Source of the DNA: Paenibacillus tritici
Lineage (GTDB): Bacteria > Bacillota > Bacilli > Paenibacillales > Paenibacillaceae
DNA: 64,000 bases
Reading direction: 5' to 3'
NCBI RefSeq assembly: GCF_013204885.1
Contig: NZ_JABMKX010000020.1
Coordinates: 45,168 to 109,167 of the forward strand
Position numbers and translations under genes: made by a program. Position 1 is the first letter of the stretch. Each line of letters opens with the position of its first letter. The notes beneath the pieces are model-generated. The model did not search any database and was not told where the DNA came from. It saw nothing but the letters and a program-made list of their open reading frames with translations. This document shows, piece by piece, positions 25,436 to 35,179 of the stretch.

Positions 25436-26575
25436 TTATTTCCAGGCCACATATACCTTGAGATCCCCTGTATTCTCAAACGGCGAACTGTTGAAGGCCA
25501 GGTTATCCAGCCCCAGCTCATAGAGCACCTGGAGATCGCGCCTCAGCAGTTTGTCGCTCCCACGGTAGCGGAACAGCACCGATTGCTGTCCGGCTTCAGC
25601 CGCCTGCCGGGCAAGCTCCTTGAGCTGTGCCGCCGAGGAGATCACCTGATCCTCCTCATACAGCCGGTAACCCAGAACCTCCTGAAGCTGCTTGTATCCT
25701 TCCGTGCCCTGACCTCCGCCGCTGACCAGCTGGGACAGCGTCTTCGCATAGCTGGTGGCTGCCGCCGGGTAAGACTTGGTCCAGCTGTGGTCAAGACGCA
25801 TCTGGGCATCTGTCCTCATATAATACACCGTACTGATTCCGCCCTCCGGACTTGGGTCCGGGTCATCCCAGGTGGTATCCAGGTGGTACCATAGCCCGTT
25901 CAACTGCACGAGATTCCATGCGTGCGACTGGGTCACACCGCCTGCAGCCCTTGCCGTCCCCTCCACAATCCTGTTCGGAATTCCCGCCCCCAGCAGCAGC
26001 TTGTAAGTCAAAAGGGTATAGCCCTGACATACCGCACTGCCGGTCGTTAGCCCCTCATAAGCGGTATATTTACGATGCGAGGTGTCATATTCCAGATTCA
26101 GCACGACCCAGTCGTGGATCGCTTGTATCCGCTGGTGATTGTTCATCCCCTGCGTAATGATCTGCTGCAGAATAGCCTTCACCTGCTTGTTGACATACGC
26201 CGTCTGCTGCAGCGTCTCCCGGTACTCCACCTGAACCGTCACTTGGACAGACCGCGTGCTTCCGCGGTAAGAGAAGGCATAGCTGTCAATAATATAATAG
26301 AGGTACAGCTCGCTCCCCATCGCCTGATTAATCGCCTTCTCTATCTCACTCTTCAGCTTGGCAGTCTTCCCCTGATACGTGAAGGTAATGGTCTCTCTGC
26401 GGTTGCTCATCGCTCCGGCCAGCTTCTGCGTCATTCCTTCGTAGGAATGCACCACCGCCGAATCCGGCGCAGCATAGGCATACTCATATCCCCAGTAAGT
26501 CGCAGGCGGTATGGCTGCAAAAACGAGCATGATTCCAACCACAGTCTTCATCAGCGATCTATGTCTCTTCCCCAT
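25436..26575 (-). CDS. Secreted or anchored transglutaminase-like protein
   Basis: 379 residues. A signal anchor (about 10-35) is followed by a region of about 110 residues and a transglutaminase-like core (about 140-260) with the Cys-His-Asp triad visible: SAVCQGYTLLTYKLL, SHAWNLVQLNG and LDTTWDDP. The helical motif IHDWVVLNLEYD precedes the core. Bacterial members are often cysteine proteases or wall-associated amidases rather than true transglutaminases. The C-terminal 100 residues are unique and Gln/Leu-rich. The start at 26575 has AGGAGG, with a somewhat long spacing of 12. It overlaps nothing; its stop is 14 nt from the convergent DUF3889 gene. Confidence 0.8.
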   Translation of the reverse strand: MGKRHRSLMKTVVGIMLVFAAIPPATYWGYEYAYAAPDSAVVHSYEGMTQKLAGAMSNRRETITFTYQGKTAKLKSEIEKAINQAMGSELYLYYIIDSYAFSYRGSTRSVQVTVQVEYRETLQQTAYVNKQVKAILQQIITQGMNNHQRIQAIHDWVVLNLEYDTSHRKYTAYEGLTTGSAVCQGYTLLTYKLLLGAGIPNRIVEGTARAAGGVTQSHAWNLVQLNGLWYHLDTTWDDPDPSPEGGISTVYYMRTDAQMRLDHSWTKSYPAAATSYAKTLSQLVSGGGQGTEGYKQLQEVLGYRLYEEDQVISSAAQLKELARQAAEAGQQSVLFRYRGSDKLLRRDLQVLYELGLDNLAFNSSPFENTGDLKVYVAWK

Positions 26576-26751
26576 ATTGTCCGAGTGCCTCCTGCAATCT
26601 ATATAATGAATCATATGATTATCCATCCTCATAAATGTACCATAAAGGGCACACGGTAAAATACCCCCACAAAGTGGGGCTTTGGCTTCGAAGGTTACTC
26701 AGGTACTTTGCGGGGATCCCGAAATCTTATAAATTCTCTAATAGTAAAAAA

Positions 26752-26786
26752 CCGCCGCTTCCCGGCTGATCTCCAGGAAGCGGCGG
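26752..26786 (-). terminator. Terminator of the GH95 gene
   Basis: An 11-bp perfect stem (CCGCCGCTTCC / GGAAGCGGCGG) followed on the minus strand by six T. It ends the fucosidase operon. Confidence 0.85.
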
Positions 26787-26807
26787 CATATGCGGCCTTA
26801 CATAATT

Positions 26808-29219
26808 TCAATACAAGCCCGCCCTTACACCTCTGACCGTTACCAGATAAACCCCGCCAGCCGTAACATCAAGCGCACCCTTAAGCGCCTGGGCGCTGCC
26901 GTCCGCAAGCTGCAGCGTCAGTCCATGCGTATAGCTGAGGTGCAGCCTTCCGTCCACCCCCGCCGTGATCCGCGCGGATACCAGGATTCCATCCTGCCAT
27001 TCCATGTCAACCTCATAACCGCCGCGTGCCTTCAGGCCGCGGATTCGGCCGTTCCTCCAGGCTCCGGGCAGCGCCGGAAGCAGCGTAAGCCCGCCCAGAT
27101 GACTCTGAAGCAGCATCTCTGCGATCCCGGCAGTCACGCCGAAATTACCGTCAATCTGAAACGGCGGATGCGCGTCGAACAGATTGGAATACACCGAGCG
27201 GGTTAACAGCGTGCGGACAAAACCATAGGCCGACTCTCCGTCGGCAAGCCGGGCATAGAGGTTAATCAGCCAGGCACAGCTCCAGCCGGTATGTCCTCCG
27301 CCGGAGGCGATCCGCTTCTCTAGCGAGTACCGGCTGGCCTCCAGCAGCTCCGGGGTGTCCCGTCCGTTAATCCGGTTACCCGGATACAGACTGTACAGAT
27401 GGGAGACATGACGGTGTCCCGGCTCCGATTCGGTGAACTCATAGATCCATTCCTGCAGCCGTCCATCGCTGCCAATCTTCAGCGGAGACAGGCGGGTTAG
27501 CGTCTGCTCCAGCTCTTCCTGAAACGCAGCGTCCACACCCAGAATACGCGCAGCCTGGAGGCAATGCTGCATTAACTCAGCGATCAGGCTCATATCCATA
27601 GCCGACCCCATAGATACACTGCAGGCTCTGCCGTCCCCGGTTACGAACCGGTTCTCCGGCGAAGTGGACGGACTGGTGACAAGCATTCCCTCCGGACCTT
27701 CCACCAGCCAGTCCAGGCAGAAGAGCGCTGCTCCCTTCATTAGCGGGTAAGCGGTCTCTTCCAGATAAGCAATATCCGGGGTGAATTCGTAATGCTCCCA
27801 CAGATGGCGGGATAACCATACCCCGCCCATGGGCCAGAATGCCCAGCTGGCATCTCCGCCGGACGGGGTGGACGATCTCCACAGATCCACATTGTGATGC
27901 GCTACCCAGCCTCGTGCCCCATAGTGAATGGCAGCCGTTCTGGCTCCGGTCACGCTAAGCTCCCTGATCAGCTCAATCAGCGGCTCATGGCATTCACTGA
28001 GATTGCAGACCTCCGCCAGCCAATAGTTCATCTGTGTATTAATGTTGGTTGTATAATTGCTGTTCCAGGGCGGCTGAACATGCGGATTCCAGATCCCCTG
28101 CAAATTGGCTGCCTGTGTTCCGGGCCGCGAGCTGCCCATCAGCAGATAGCGGCCGTATTGGAACAGCAGCGCTTCCAGCGCCGGGTCCTCCCCTCCGTTC
28201 CTGTAAGCGGACAGGCGTTCATCGGTTGGCTGCTTATCGGCTTCATGTCCGCCCAGATCCAGCTCCATCCGGCGGAATATAGCCCGGTGATCTGCGGTAT
28301 GGCGTCCGTACAGCTCCTCATAGGTCATACCCGCAGCGGAAGTTATTCTGCCTGCACACAGCTCGGCAGGGCTTGCTATAACTGCTGAATCCTGAGCCGC
28401 CGCCCCTGCTCTCTGATGGCTTGCTCTGGACCGCACCTCCTCATAGTCTGTGCCGGCTGCAAGCAGCAGCAGCACACGGTCTGCGCCGGTTATCACCTGC
28501 TTATCCCCCGAATAATGAACGCTCCCCCCGGTCACCTGTGCCTGAAGGTGCAGCTCAAACGCCACTCCGAGACCCTCCTCATAGAGGACCGCCAGCGGAT
28601 GATCCTGGTGATAATTGTCGGCAATATGTGACGGACAACGCCCCTGCAATACAAGCCCATTCCCTTGGCCTCGGCTAACCCGATGCTTAAGCGGGCTATC
28701 CAGAGTAAGCTCAAGATCAATGCCCCCGGATTGATCGCTTACAAGCTGAACGACCCCCACCTGATCTGGAGCGCTGATGAATACTTCACGGGTGAATGAC
28801 CCCTGTTCCGTCCTATAGGTGACCCGGGCGATTCCGCTGTCCAGATCAAGCTCTCTTTCATAGGCCGTGTAGTTCTCTGCACCCGGCTGTGTAAGAATCA
28901 GGTCCCCGAGCGGCATATAAGCTTGGGCATTGACACCAAGCATACGGGCATTCACCATATCCTCCGCTTCGCCGTATTGACCGGCGGACAGCAGCTCCCT
29001 TGTCTTCTTCAGATAGCGCAACGCTTCATAGTTATTGGTATCCCGGGGAAATCCGGACCATAAGGTATCTTCATTCAGTTGAATCCGCTCCCGGGCGGTG
29101 CCGCCGAAGACCATAGCTCCCATATGCCCGTTCCCGAGCGGCAGCGCCTCTTCCCAGATAGCTGCGGGCTGGCGGTATCTAAGCTTCCACGGGCACGGGT
29201 ACGCCTGCTCATTCTCCAT
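26808..29219 (-). CDS. Glycoside hydrolase family 95 (alpha-L-fucosidase type)
   Basis: 803 residues. The N-terminal beta-sandwich starts with WEEALPLGNGHMGAMVFGG and ERIQLNEDTLWSG, the hallmark of GH95. An (alpha/alpha)6 barrel follows with LQGIWNPHVQPPWNSNYTTN, NVDLWR, FWPMGGVWLSRHLWEHYEFT and FQIDGNFG near the end. GH95 enzymes remove alpha-1,2-L-fucose (some act on alpha-L-galactose) by inversion. There is no signal peptide, so it acts inside the cell on oligosaccharides taken up by the adjacent ABC transporter. The start at 29219 has AGGAG 10 nt upstream. Last gene of the regulator-transporter-hydrolase locus; a terminator also separates it from the solute-binding gene. Confidence 0.92.
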   Translation of the reverse strand: MENEQAYPCPWKLRYRQPAAIWEEALPLGNGHMGAMVFGGTARERIQLNEDTLWSGFPRDTNNYEALRYLKKTRELLSAGQYGEAEDMVNARMLGVNAQAYMPLGDLILTQPGAENYTAYERELDLDSGIARVTYRTEQGSFTREVFISAPDQVGVVQLVSDQSGGIDLELTLDSPLKHRVSRGQGNGLVLQGRCPSHIADNYHQDHPLAVLYEEGLGVAFELHLQAQVTGGSVHYSGDKQVITGADRVLLLLAAGTDYEEVRSRASHQRAGAAAQDSAVIASPAELCAGRITSAAGMTYEELYGRHTADHRAIFRRMELDLGGHEADKQPTDERLSAYRNGGEDPALEALLFQYGRYLLMGSSRPGTQAANLQGIWNPHVQPPWNSNYTTNINTQMNYWLAEVCNLSECHEPLIELIRELSVTGARTAAIHYGARGWVAHHNVDLWRSSTPSGGDASWAFWPMGGVWLSRHLWEHYEFTPDIAYLEETAYPLMKGAALFCLDWLVEGPEGMLVTSPSTSPENRFVTGDGRACSVSMGSAMDMSLIAELMQHCLQAARILGVDAAFQEELEQTLTRLSPLKIGSDGRLQEWIYEFTESEPGHRHVSHLYSLYPGNRINGRDTPELLEASRYSLEKRIASGGGHTGWSCAWLINLYARLADGESAYGFVRTLLTRSVYSNLFDAHPPFQIDGNFGVTAGIAEMLLQSHLGGLTLLPALPGAWRNGRIRGLKARGGYEVDMEWQDGILVSARITAGVDGRLHLSYTHGLTLQLADGSAQALKGALDVTAGGVYLVTVRGVRAGLY

Positions 29220-29252
29220 GTTCTCCTCGCTCCTCATCATCTTAATGGAGTA

Positions 29253-29290
29253 CAGCAAAAAGCCCTGACCAAAGTCGGGCCTTTTGCTGT
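29253..29290 (-). terminator. Terminator after the solute-binding protein gene
   Basis: AGCAAAAAGCCCTGA / TCGGGCCTTTTGCT arms around a short loop, with a T-rich 3' side on the minus strand. It may allow partial read-through into the GH95 gene. Confidence 0.7.
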
Positions 29291-29305
29291 ATGGTTAGTG
29301 ATTGC

Positions 29306-31045
29306 TTACAGACTTTTGCCTGTCCACAGGGATACTCTCTTTTTCACGAGCTCTGTGAATTCTTTTTCCATCTCCTGAGCGCCTGCTTTGTCCAGCTCGG
29401 CCAGGAAGGCGTCATACACTTTATCGAAGTCAGCCGGCTTGGAAAGGATAGCTTCAGGAATACGTTTGCGGATGATATCCTGCGTCTTGCTGAAGGTTAC
29501 CTGATATTTGCCGTCAGTTGGAACAGGCATGTTGTATAGAGCGCCCGTTTCTTTGACCGGGAATTCATCTTCTTTAGGGAACAGATCTTTCCAGGTTGTA
29601 GCCTTATATCCGGCAAGGGATTCCTTCTCAGCTGCCGAGTAAGAAGCGACAATCTGATCCGGGAAGCTTGTAGTGTAGTAGTTGCCTGTGGGATCCTTCA
29701 CACCATCACCATAACGTGCACCAAAGATCAGGTACTGGCCGATCCCTGTTTCCTTCTGGGTGTTCGCGGTATCATTGGCTAATCCGTCGCGGACTTCAGG
29801 ATTCACTTCACGTTTACCGTCAGTTACAGTGTAATGTTTGCCTTCAATCCCCCAGGTTCTCAGAACCTGGCCTTCATCGGAAGACATCCAGTCCAGCCAT
29901 TTGATAATACGGACCGGATCTTTGGCTGCCGTAGTAATGGCAAGACCATAGCCGTCGATACCAGTCTGCATGAAGGAGTGATCCTTATACTCATCAGACA
30001 AAGTCACCGGGAAGTGTGCATAAGTGTATTCATCTTTACCGGCTGCTTTCAGTGCATTCTCACCATCGGAGTATTCCCATTCCTGGGAGATCAGACCGAG
30101 TACACGGCCGCTGGCTACTTTAGCTTTGTATTGGTCATCCTTTTGGACAAAAGTATCTTTATCCAGCAGGCCTTGGGCATACATGCCGTTCAACCAGCGG
30201 AAGTATTCTTTCTCTTCGGGACGTTTGTAGTGAAGTTTGGCCTCGAAGGTCTCAGGATCAACATAGTATTCACCATCATCCGGCGCACCTGTTGCGATGA
30301 AGGCCGGGTTAGTCACTGTGATCATGATCTTCCAGTCATCCGCGTTCAGGGTAAGCGGAATGGTAGGCTGACCGTCAGTTTCCGGATGCAGCGCCACATA
30401 ATCCTTCAGCACCTTCTCATAATCTGCCAGGGTCTTCACCTCAGGATAGCCAAGCTCCTTCAGCACACGGTGCTGAATCTCAAAGCCGCCTGTAGCGTCG
30501 AAGGACTGCTGGCCGACACCCATATTCGTAGGAATCTGATAGATGGCCTGGTCATCGAGGGAGTATTTCAGACGGTTCATGTTCTCGCCGTAGACTTTCT
30601 TAAGGTTCGGAGCATGTTTATCAATCAGTTCGGTCATATCGACAATCAGCCCGGCGTCCACCAGTTTACTCAGACTTCCCTTGGCGAAAATCAGATCAGG
30701 CACGTCGCCGCTGGCAGCCATCATGGCGATTTTTTGGTCGCCGCCGCCGCTGCCTACGTCAAATTCAGCTTCCAGGGTGACTCCGGTCTTTTCAGTAATG
30801 GCTTTACCTACATCATCCTGCATCTTGTTCCAGTTCGGGCTGGCATCCGCACCGAAGAAGGAAATGGTGAACGGTGAAGTATCTAATGCGGTATCATCAG
30901 CGGAATTCGTGGCTGCCGGTGTATTTCCTGTGTTGTTAGGTGTCGTGTTGTTGGCAGCATTATTGCTATTTCCTCCACAACCGGCGATTAGCATCGAGCT
31001 GGCCAGCAGGAGTGTAAAAATCGTTTTGGTGCTCTTGCGATTCAT
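29306..31045 (-). CDS. Sugar ABC transporter solute-binding lipoprotein (LplA type)
   Basis: 579 residues. A lipoprotein signal peptide with lipobox LIAGC (Cys near residue 22) is followed by an Asn/Thr-rich linker and a family-1 extracellular solute-binding protein fold (about 55-579). This is the large LplA/YtcQ type of Paenibacillus (FFGADASPNWNKMQDDVGKAITEKTG, TNMGVGQQSF). It would capture an oligosaccharide for the two permeases encoded upstream. No ATPase gene is present; Bacillales often share MsmX. The start ATG at 31045 follows AAGGGGG. A cre site (31113-31126) lies upstream, so CcpA control is expected. The GH95 neighbour suggests a fucosylated glycan. Confidence 0.92.
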   Translation of the reverse strand: MNRKSTKTIFTLLLASSMLIAGCGGNSNNAANNTTPNNTGNTPAATNSADDTALDTSPFTISFFGADASPNWNKMQDDVGKAITEKTGVTLEAEFDVGSGGGDQKIAMMAASGDVPDLIFAKGSLSKLVDAGLIVDMTELIDKHAPNLKKVYGENMNRLKYSLDDQAIYQIPTNMGVGQQSFDATGGFEIQHRVLKELGYPEVKTLADYEKVLKDYVALHPETDGQPTIPLTLNADDWKIMITVTNPAFIATGAPDDGEYYVDPETFEAKLHYKRPEEKEYFRWLNGMYAQGLLDKDTFVQKDDQYKAKVASGRVLGLISQEWEYSDGENALKAAGKDEYTYAHFPVTLSDEYKDHSFMQTGIDGYGLAITTAAKDPVRIIKWLDWMSSDEGQVLRTWGIEGKHYTVTDGKREVNPEVRDGLANDTANTQKETGIGQYLIFGARYGDGVKDPTGNYYTTSFPDQIVASYSAAEKESLAGYKATTWKDLFPKEDEFPVKETGALYNMPVPTDGKYQVTFSKTQDIIRKRIPEAILSKPADFDKVYDAFLAELDKAGAQEMEKEFTELVKKRVSLWTGKSL

Positions 31046-31112
31046 TGTGTATCCCCCTTGTATATTAATTAACTTGCATTTATGCATATCAGGTTAGACC
31101 TGAATATACCAT

Positions 31113-31126
31113 TGTGAACGCTTGCA
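31113..31126 (-). promoter_or_regulatory. cre site upstream of the solute-binding protein gene
   Basis: Minus-strand TGCAAGCGTTCACA matches the cre consensus TGWAANCGNTNWCA at 13 of 14 positions. Catabolite repression by CcpA-HPr is expected. Confidence 0.65.
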
Positions 31127-31240
31127 AAACCACCATAAATATAAATTACCATTAATTAACACTGTCCTTAAGCAGGAGGCCTGCCAGGCCCTGCACTGAG
31201 CCCGGCAGTTTCTCCTTATCACCTATGCTTAAGCTTAGGC

Positions 31241-32140
31241 TTACGCCTTAACGGCTCCCAGCGTCATACCTCCGACAAAGTACTTTTGCAGGAACGGGTA
31301 TACCACCAGAATTGGTACGGTTACGACAATGGTAATGGCCATCTTGATCGACTCCGGGGAGATCTGCGCCATCTGCCGGGCCATATCGTTCGCATTGACC
31401 ATGCCGCTACCCTGGTTGGTAGACGACAAGACCTTCATAAGCTCGAACTGCAGGGTCGTCAAATGCGGCTTGTTGCCGTTGTACAGATACGTGGTGAACC
31501 ATTCATTCCATTGTCCTACCGCCAGGAACAATGCGATCGTTGCCAGCACCGGCTTACAGAGCGGCAAGATGATTTTGTAGAAAATCATAAAGTCATTGGC
31601 CCCGTCCAGCTTGGCGGATTCCTGCAGGGCAAAGGGCAGCCCGTCCATAAAGGAGCGGATAATGAAGACGTTGAAGGCGGAAACCATGCCTGGCAGAATG
31701 TAGATCCAGAACGTTCCGATCAGGTTCAAATCCTTCATCAGAATGTACATCGGCACCATACCGCCGGAGAAATACATCGTCAGGGCCAGGAACACCGAGA
31801 CAAACTTTCTGGCTCTGAATTCCGGACGGCTGAGCGTAAAGGCCAGCATCGACGCGCTGATCAGACCCAGCAGTGTACCTGAGAGGGTACGCAGAATAGA
31901 GATTTTGAAGCCTTGAATCAGGCCCGTATAGCTGAAGATCCGCTGGTAATTCTCCAGGGTCCATTCCCGCGGGAAGATATAGATGCCGCCCCGGACGGTG
32001 TCTGTAGATTCATTGAAGGAAATCGCCAGCACGTTCAGAAAGGGATATAATGTCACAATCATAATCAATCCCAGCGCGATGTAGAGAAAGACATCGAATA
32101 CACGTTCACCTTTTGACATTTGAAACGCTTTGCCACCCAT
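31241..32140 (-). CDS. Carbohydrate ABC transporter permease (LplC type)
   Basis: A 299-residue MalG-like permease with six helices, including the EAA loop (ESAKLDGANDFMIFYKIILPLCKPVLATIA, about 188-217) that contacts the ATPase. FDVFLYIALGLIMIVTLYPFLN is TM1. The start at 32140 has AAGGAGGGG. It lies 14 nt after the partner permease gene, so they are one operon. Downstream, a 195-nt gap holds the cre site and the promoter of the lipoprotein gene. Typical Lpl/YtcP family, importing oligosaccharides. Confidence 0.93.
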   Translation of the reverse strand: MGGKAFQMSKGERVFDVFLYIALGLIMIVTLYPFLNVLAISFNESTDTVRGGIYIFPREWTLENYQRIFSYTGLIQGFKISILRTLSGTLLGLISASMLAFTLSRPEFRARKFVSVFLALTMYFSGGMVPMYILMKDLNLIGTFWIYILPGMVSAFNVFIIRSFMDGLPFALQESAKLDGANDFMIFYKIILPLCKPVLATIALFLAVGQWNEWFTTYLYNGNKPHLTTLQFELMKVLSSTNQGSGMVNANDMARQMAQISPESIKMAITIVVTVPILVVYPFLQKYFVGGMTLGAVKA

Positions 32141-32154
32141 TGATAATCCCCTCC

Positions 32155-33141
32155 TTACATAATGCTTTCTTTGGCGAATTTCTTCATTAGACCGTTAGCA
32201 GTGAACAACAGGATTACACTGACTACCGAGGTGAACATACTTATTGCCGTACCGTAAGAGAACCGCGAGATTTGAATTCCGTATTTAAGCGCATACAAAT
32301 CCAGCACTTCCGAATAATCGGTTACGAGGTTGTTCTGAAGCTGGAACTGCTTCTCGAAGCCGATACCGACCAGATGGCCGATGTTCATAATGAGCAGGAC
32401 CATTACAGTGGTACGGATACCCGGCAGCGTAATATTGAACATCTGCTTGACTCTTCCTGCGCCATCCACTTTTGCCGCTTCATACAGCTCTTTATCAATC
32501 CCTGTAATCGCTGCCAAATAGATGATTGCATTCCAGCCCGTTTCCTTCCAGATGTCGGCTGCAGTTAAGACTCCCCAGAAATATTTACCTTTGGACATGA
32601 ACTGGATCGGCTCATCAATGACATTCATCCAGAGCAGCAGATCGTTCACAATCCCGCCGTCGATCGCGAGTGTCTTGTAGACAATCCCGCCTACAACAAC
32701 CCAGGAGACAAAGTGAGGCAGATAGGAAATCGTCTGAACCGTTCTCTTGAAGATGTTCCCGCGCAGCTCATTGAGCATCACCGCGAACAGGATGGGAACC
32801 ACGAAGCCGAATATCAGTCCAAGCATACTCATGGCCAGTGTATTTCTTAATACAAGATAGAAGCGTTCATCCTGGAACAGCTCTTTGAAGTTATCCAGTC
32901 CGACCCATTTCTGTTCACTGAACGACTTGACCGGCTTATAATTCTGGAAGGCCATAAGCCATCCCCATATAGGCACATAGCTGAAAATAAATACCCAGAT
33001 TACGAATGGAAGGGACATCAGGTATAAGTACTTTTGCTGCACTACGCTTTTCCAAAAGCCACTATTCCGTTTCGCAGGTGGGCGGGGGGTTACGCTTTCA
33101 TTTGCTGTAACACCGTTTTCAGTGAGCGCTTTCACGATCAT
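32155..33141 (-). CDS. Sugar ABC transporter permease (LplB type)
   Basis: A 328-residue MalF-like permease of the LplB/YteP group with about six helices (first YLMSLPFVIWVFIFSYVPIWGW) and the EAA loop (YEAAKVDGAGRVKQMFNITLPGIRTT). The start is the ATG at 33141 with GAAGGGGG; a 20-codon upstream extension lacks a ribosome site. Codons 2-7 contain a cre-like sequence (33121-33134). It sits after the YesM-type kinase gene and forms the transporter with the LplC-type gene and the LplA-type lipoprotein. Confidence 0.93.
   Translation of the reverse strand: MIVKALTENGVTANESVTPRPPAKRNSGFWKSVVQQKYLYLMSLPFVIWVFIFSYVPIWGWLMAFQNYKPVKSFSEQKWVGLDNFKELFQDERFYLVLRNTLAMSMLGLIFGFVVPILFAVMLNELRGNIFKRTVQTISYLPHFVSWVVVGGIVYKTLAIDGGIVNDLLLWMNVIDEPIQFMSKGKYFWGVLTAADIWKETGWNAIIYLAAITGIDKELYEAAKVDGAGRVKQMFNITLPGIRTTVMVLLIMNIGHLVGIGFEKQFQLQNNLVTDYSEVLDLYALKYGIQISRFSYGTAISMFTSVVSVILLFTANGLMKKFAKESIM
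33121..33134 (-). promoter_or_regulatory. cre-like site at the start of the LplB-type gene
   Basis: Minus-strand TGAAAGCGCTCACT matches cre at 13 of 14 positions and overlaps codons 3-7 of the permease gene. Intragenic cre sites just after the start act as roadblocks in Bacillus. Confidence 0.5.
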
Positions 33142-33256
33142 TATTCCCCCTTCGCTTTGATAGCTATATCTTATCTCAGCTCCGGGGGGAGAAATACCCA
33201 ACAGATTTCACGTAAAAACCTATAGAAATTAGACATTCTAACGGCAAGCAGGCTAC

Positions 33257-35089
33257 TTAAGACTTCAATTTGCTGTCCGTAGGGATCGAAAAGGTAATCC
33301 GGGTCCCCTCGCCTTCCCGGCTGGAGATTCTCAGCCCATGCTCCGCTCCGTAATACAAGGTCAGTCTCTGCTGCACATTGCGCAGACCAATCCGCCCCTG
33401 CTCCTCTTCCTCCGCTTTGGTGATTACCTCCATAATCTCAGACAGCCGTCCTTCCTTCATACCGATGCCGTCATCCATCACTACTACCTGAACCTCCTTG
33501 TTCTCGTCCAGAGTAATAGCGATGTTGACATGCACAGTGCCTTCCTTATTCTCCAGACCATGAACCACAGAGTTCTCTACCAGCGGCTGGATGATCAGCG
33601 GCGGAATCATAACTTCAGCGGCGGCGGGATCGAACTCAATCTCATACTCCAGCCTGTCCTCATACCGGAACTTCTGAATCTCCAGATAAGAACGGATCAT
33701 CTCTATCTCCTCCTTGATCGGCGCTCTTTCCCTGCCGACTTCAAGGTTCTTGCGCATCAGCTTGCCCAGCAGCCTGACAATGTTGGCGATTTCCTTCTCT
33801 CCCCGGAGATGGGCATTCATACGGATGGACTCCAGCGCATTGAACAGAAAATGCGGATGAATCTGGCTGGCCATCATCTTAAGCTTGATCTCCCGCTGGG
33901 CGATCTCCAGCGTACTGTTCTTCTCATTGCTCTCAATAACCTGATTAATCAGCTGGTTGATGCTGGCTACCATGTAATTGAACTGGCGAGACAGCTGGCC
34001 GATCTCATCCGTCCCGTCGATCCGTGAGACGACATTCAGGTTACCCAGCGCTACCTGGTTGAGCTGCCGGCTCAGCCGCAGCAGACGGTTGGAAGTCAGC
34101 AGCGAGATGGTGTATACCAGCACAAGAGCCACAAGCAGCACTCCGCCGACAATGAACAGGCCAAGCTGGCTCACTTTATTGGCATCACTCAGAATGCTTT
34201 TCGTCTCAAATACCGAAATAATCTTCAGCTTGCTGATACTCAGCGCAGGGGTCATCTCGTCAATAATGACGTAGGAATCCTGGTCCTTCACCTCCGCAGT
34301 GAACACACCCTTAGACTTCGACTGCACATCCATTCCCAAGTCAAAAGCATCCACCGTGCTGCCCACAAGCTGCGGATTCTTAGCCGCCACGATATAACCC
34401 TGCTCATCAATGATGATCGTGTCAAACGGCTCCTGATAGAGCATCTGATTCAGTTCATCCTGCACCACCTGCACCATTAATACTCCGGATTTGTTGTATT
34501 CAGGGTAAGGCACCTGGCGGACAAGGCTAAGCTTGTTGATGGTTCCTTTGGGACTGTTGATATAAGGCTCCTTGTCGGGGATATACATCCAGTAGATCTG
34601 ACTGCTCTGCGTCGCCTTTTTATACCAGCTTCTCGCTTGGACCTCCGGCGTTAACGGCGCTATGGACATATCATCAACCAGCGTCGGGTTATCAATGAAA
34701 AAACGGATATTGGAGATCTCCCGGTACCGCAGCACATATTCCTTGAAATCCGTGTAGTTCAGATAAGCCTTGGTCAGCTCCAGAATACTGGGGTAATTCG
34801 TATTCACCAGCTGCTCCAGCTCTTCGTTGAAGTAGAGCAGGTTGGAGATATCCGTAGGGACCCGCAGCTTGCTGGATAACTGGCTTTTGATTTTCTCCAC
34901 ATTGTTGGTGGCCTGGTCAATCGCTCTGGTTAAAGCCCCGTCACGAAAATAATTGGTCAGAGTAAAGCCCACAATCAGCACAGGAATCATAACGACGATA
35001 ATATAGAAAAAAATCAGCTTGTATTTCAGCTTCATATTGTTGACCATCCGCACCAGCCGCTTGATAATAATCTCCCCTTTCCGATACAC
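33257..35089 (-). CDS. YesM-type sensor histidine kinase
   Basis: A 610-residue kinase of the LytS/YesM type. TM1 (about 22-42), a 270-residue extracytoplasmic Cache-like sensor, TM2 (about 305-328) and HAMP (about 330-385) precede the His_kinase domain, with the phospho-histidine in QIHPHFLFNALESIR (about 414). A HATPase_c domain (about 505-605) follows with the N-box PLVENSVVHGLE. The start is GTG at 35089, supported by AGGGGG 10 nt upstream. It probably senses the sugar, alone or with the binding protein, and phosphorylates the adjacent AraC-type response regulator that drives the transporter and GH95 genes. Confidence 0.9.
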   Translation of the reverse strand: MYRKGEIIIKRLVRMVNNMKLKYKLIFFYIIVVMIPVLIVGFTLTNYFRDGALTRAIDQATNNVEKIKSQLSSKLRVPTDISNLLYFNEELEQLVNTNYPSILELTKAYLNYTDFKEYVLRYREISNIRFFIDNPTLVDDMSIAPLTPEVQARSWYKKATQSSQIYWMYIPDKEPYINSPKGTINKLSLVRQVPYPEYNKSGVLMVQVVQDELNQMLYQEPFDTIIIDEQGYIVAAKNPQLVGSTVDAFDLGMDVQSKSKGVFTAEVKDQDSYVIIDEMTPALSISKLKIISVFETKSILSDANKVSQLGLFIVGGVLLVALVLVYTISLLTSNRLLRLSRQLNQVALGNLNVVSRIDGTDEIGQLSRQFNYMVASINQLINQVIESNEKNSTLEIAQREIKLKMMASQIHPHFLFNALESIRMNAHLRGEKEIANIVRLLGKLMRKNLEVGRERAPIKEEIEMIRSYLEIQKFRYEDRLEYEIEFDPAAAEVMIPPLIIQPLVENSVVHGLENKEGTVHVNIAITLDENKEVQVVVMDDGIGMKEGRLSEIMEVITKAEEEEQGRIGLRNVQQRLTLYYGAEHGLRISSREGEGTRITFSIPTDSKLKS

Positions 35090-35179
35090 AAACAGGCTGC
35101 CCCCTAGTCTTCTGCAAGATGGGGAGCAACCTGTATATCATAAGCTTCACGTTTCACCTTCTGCAAGCTTATCGCTTGT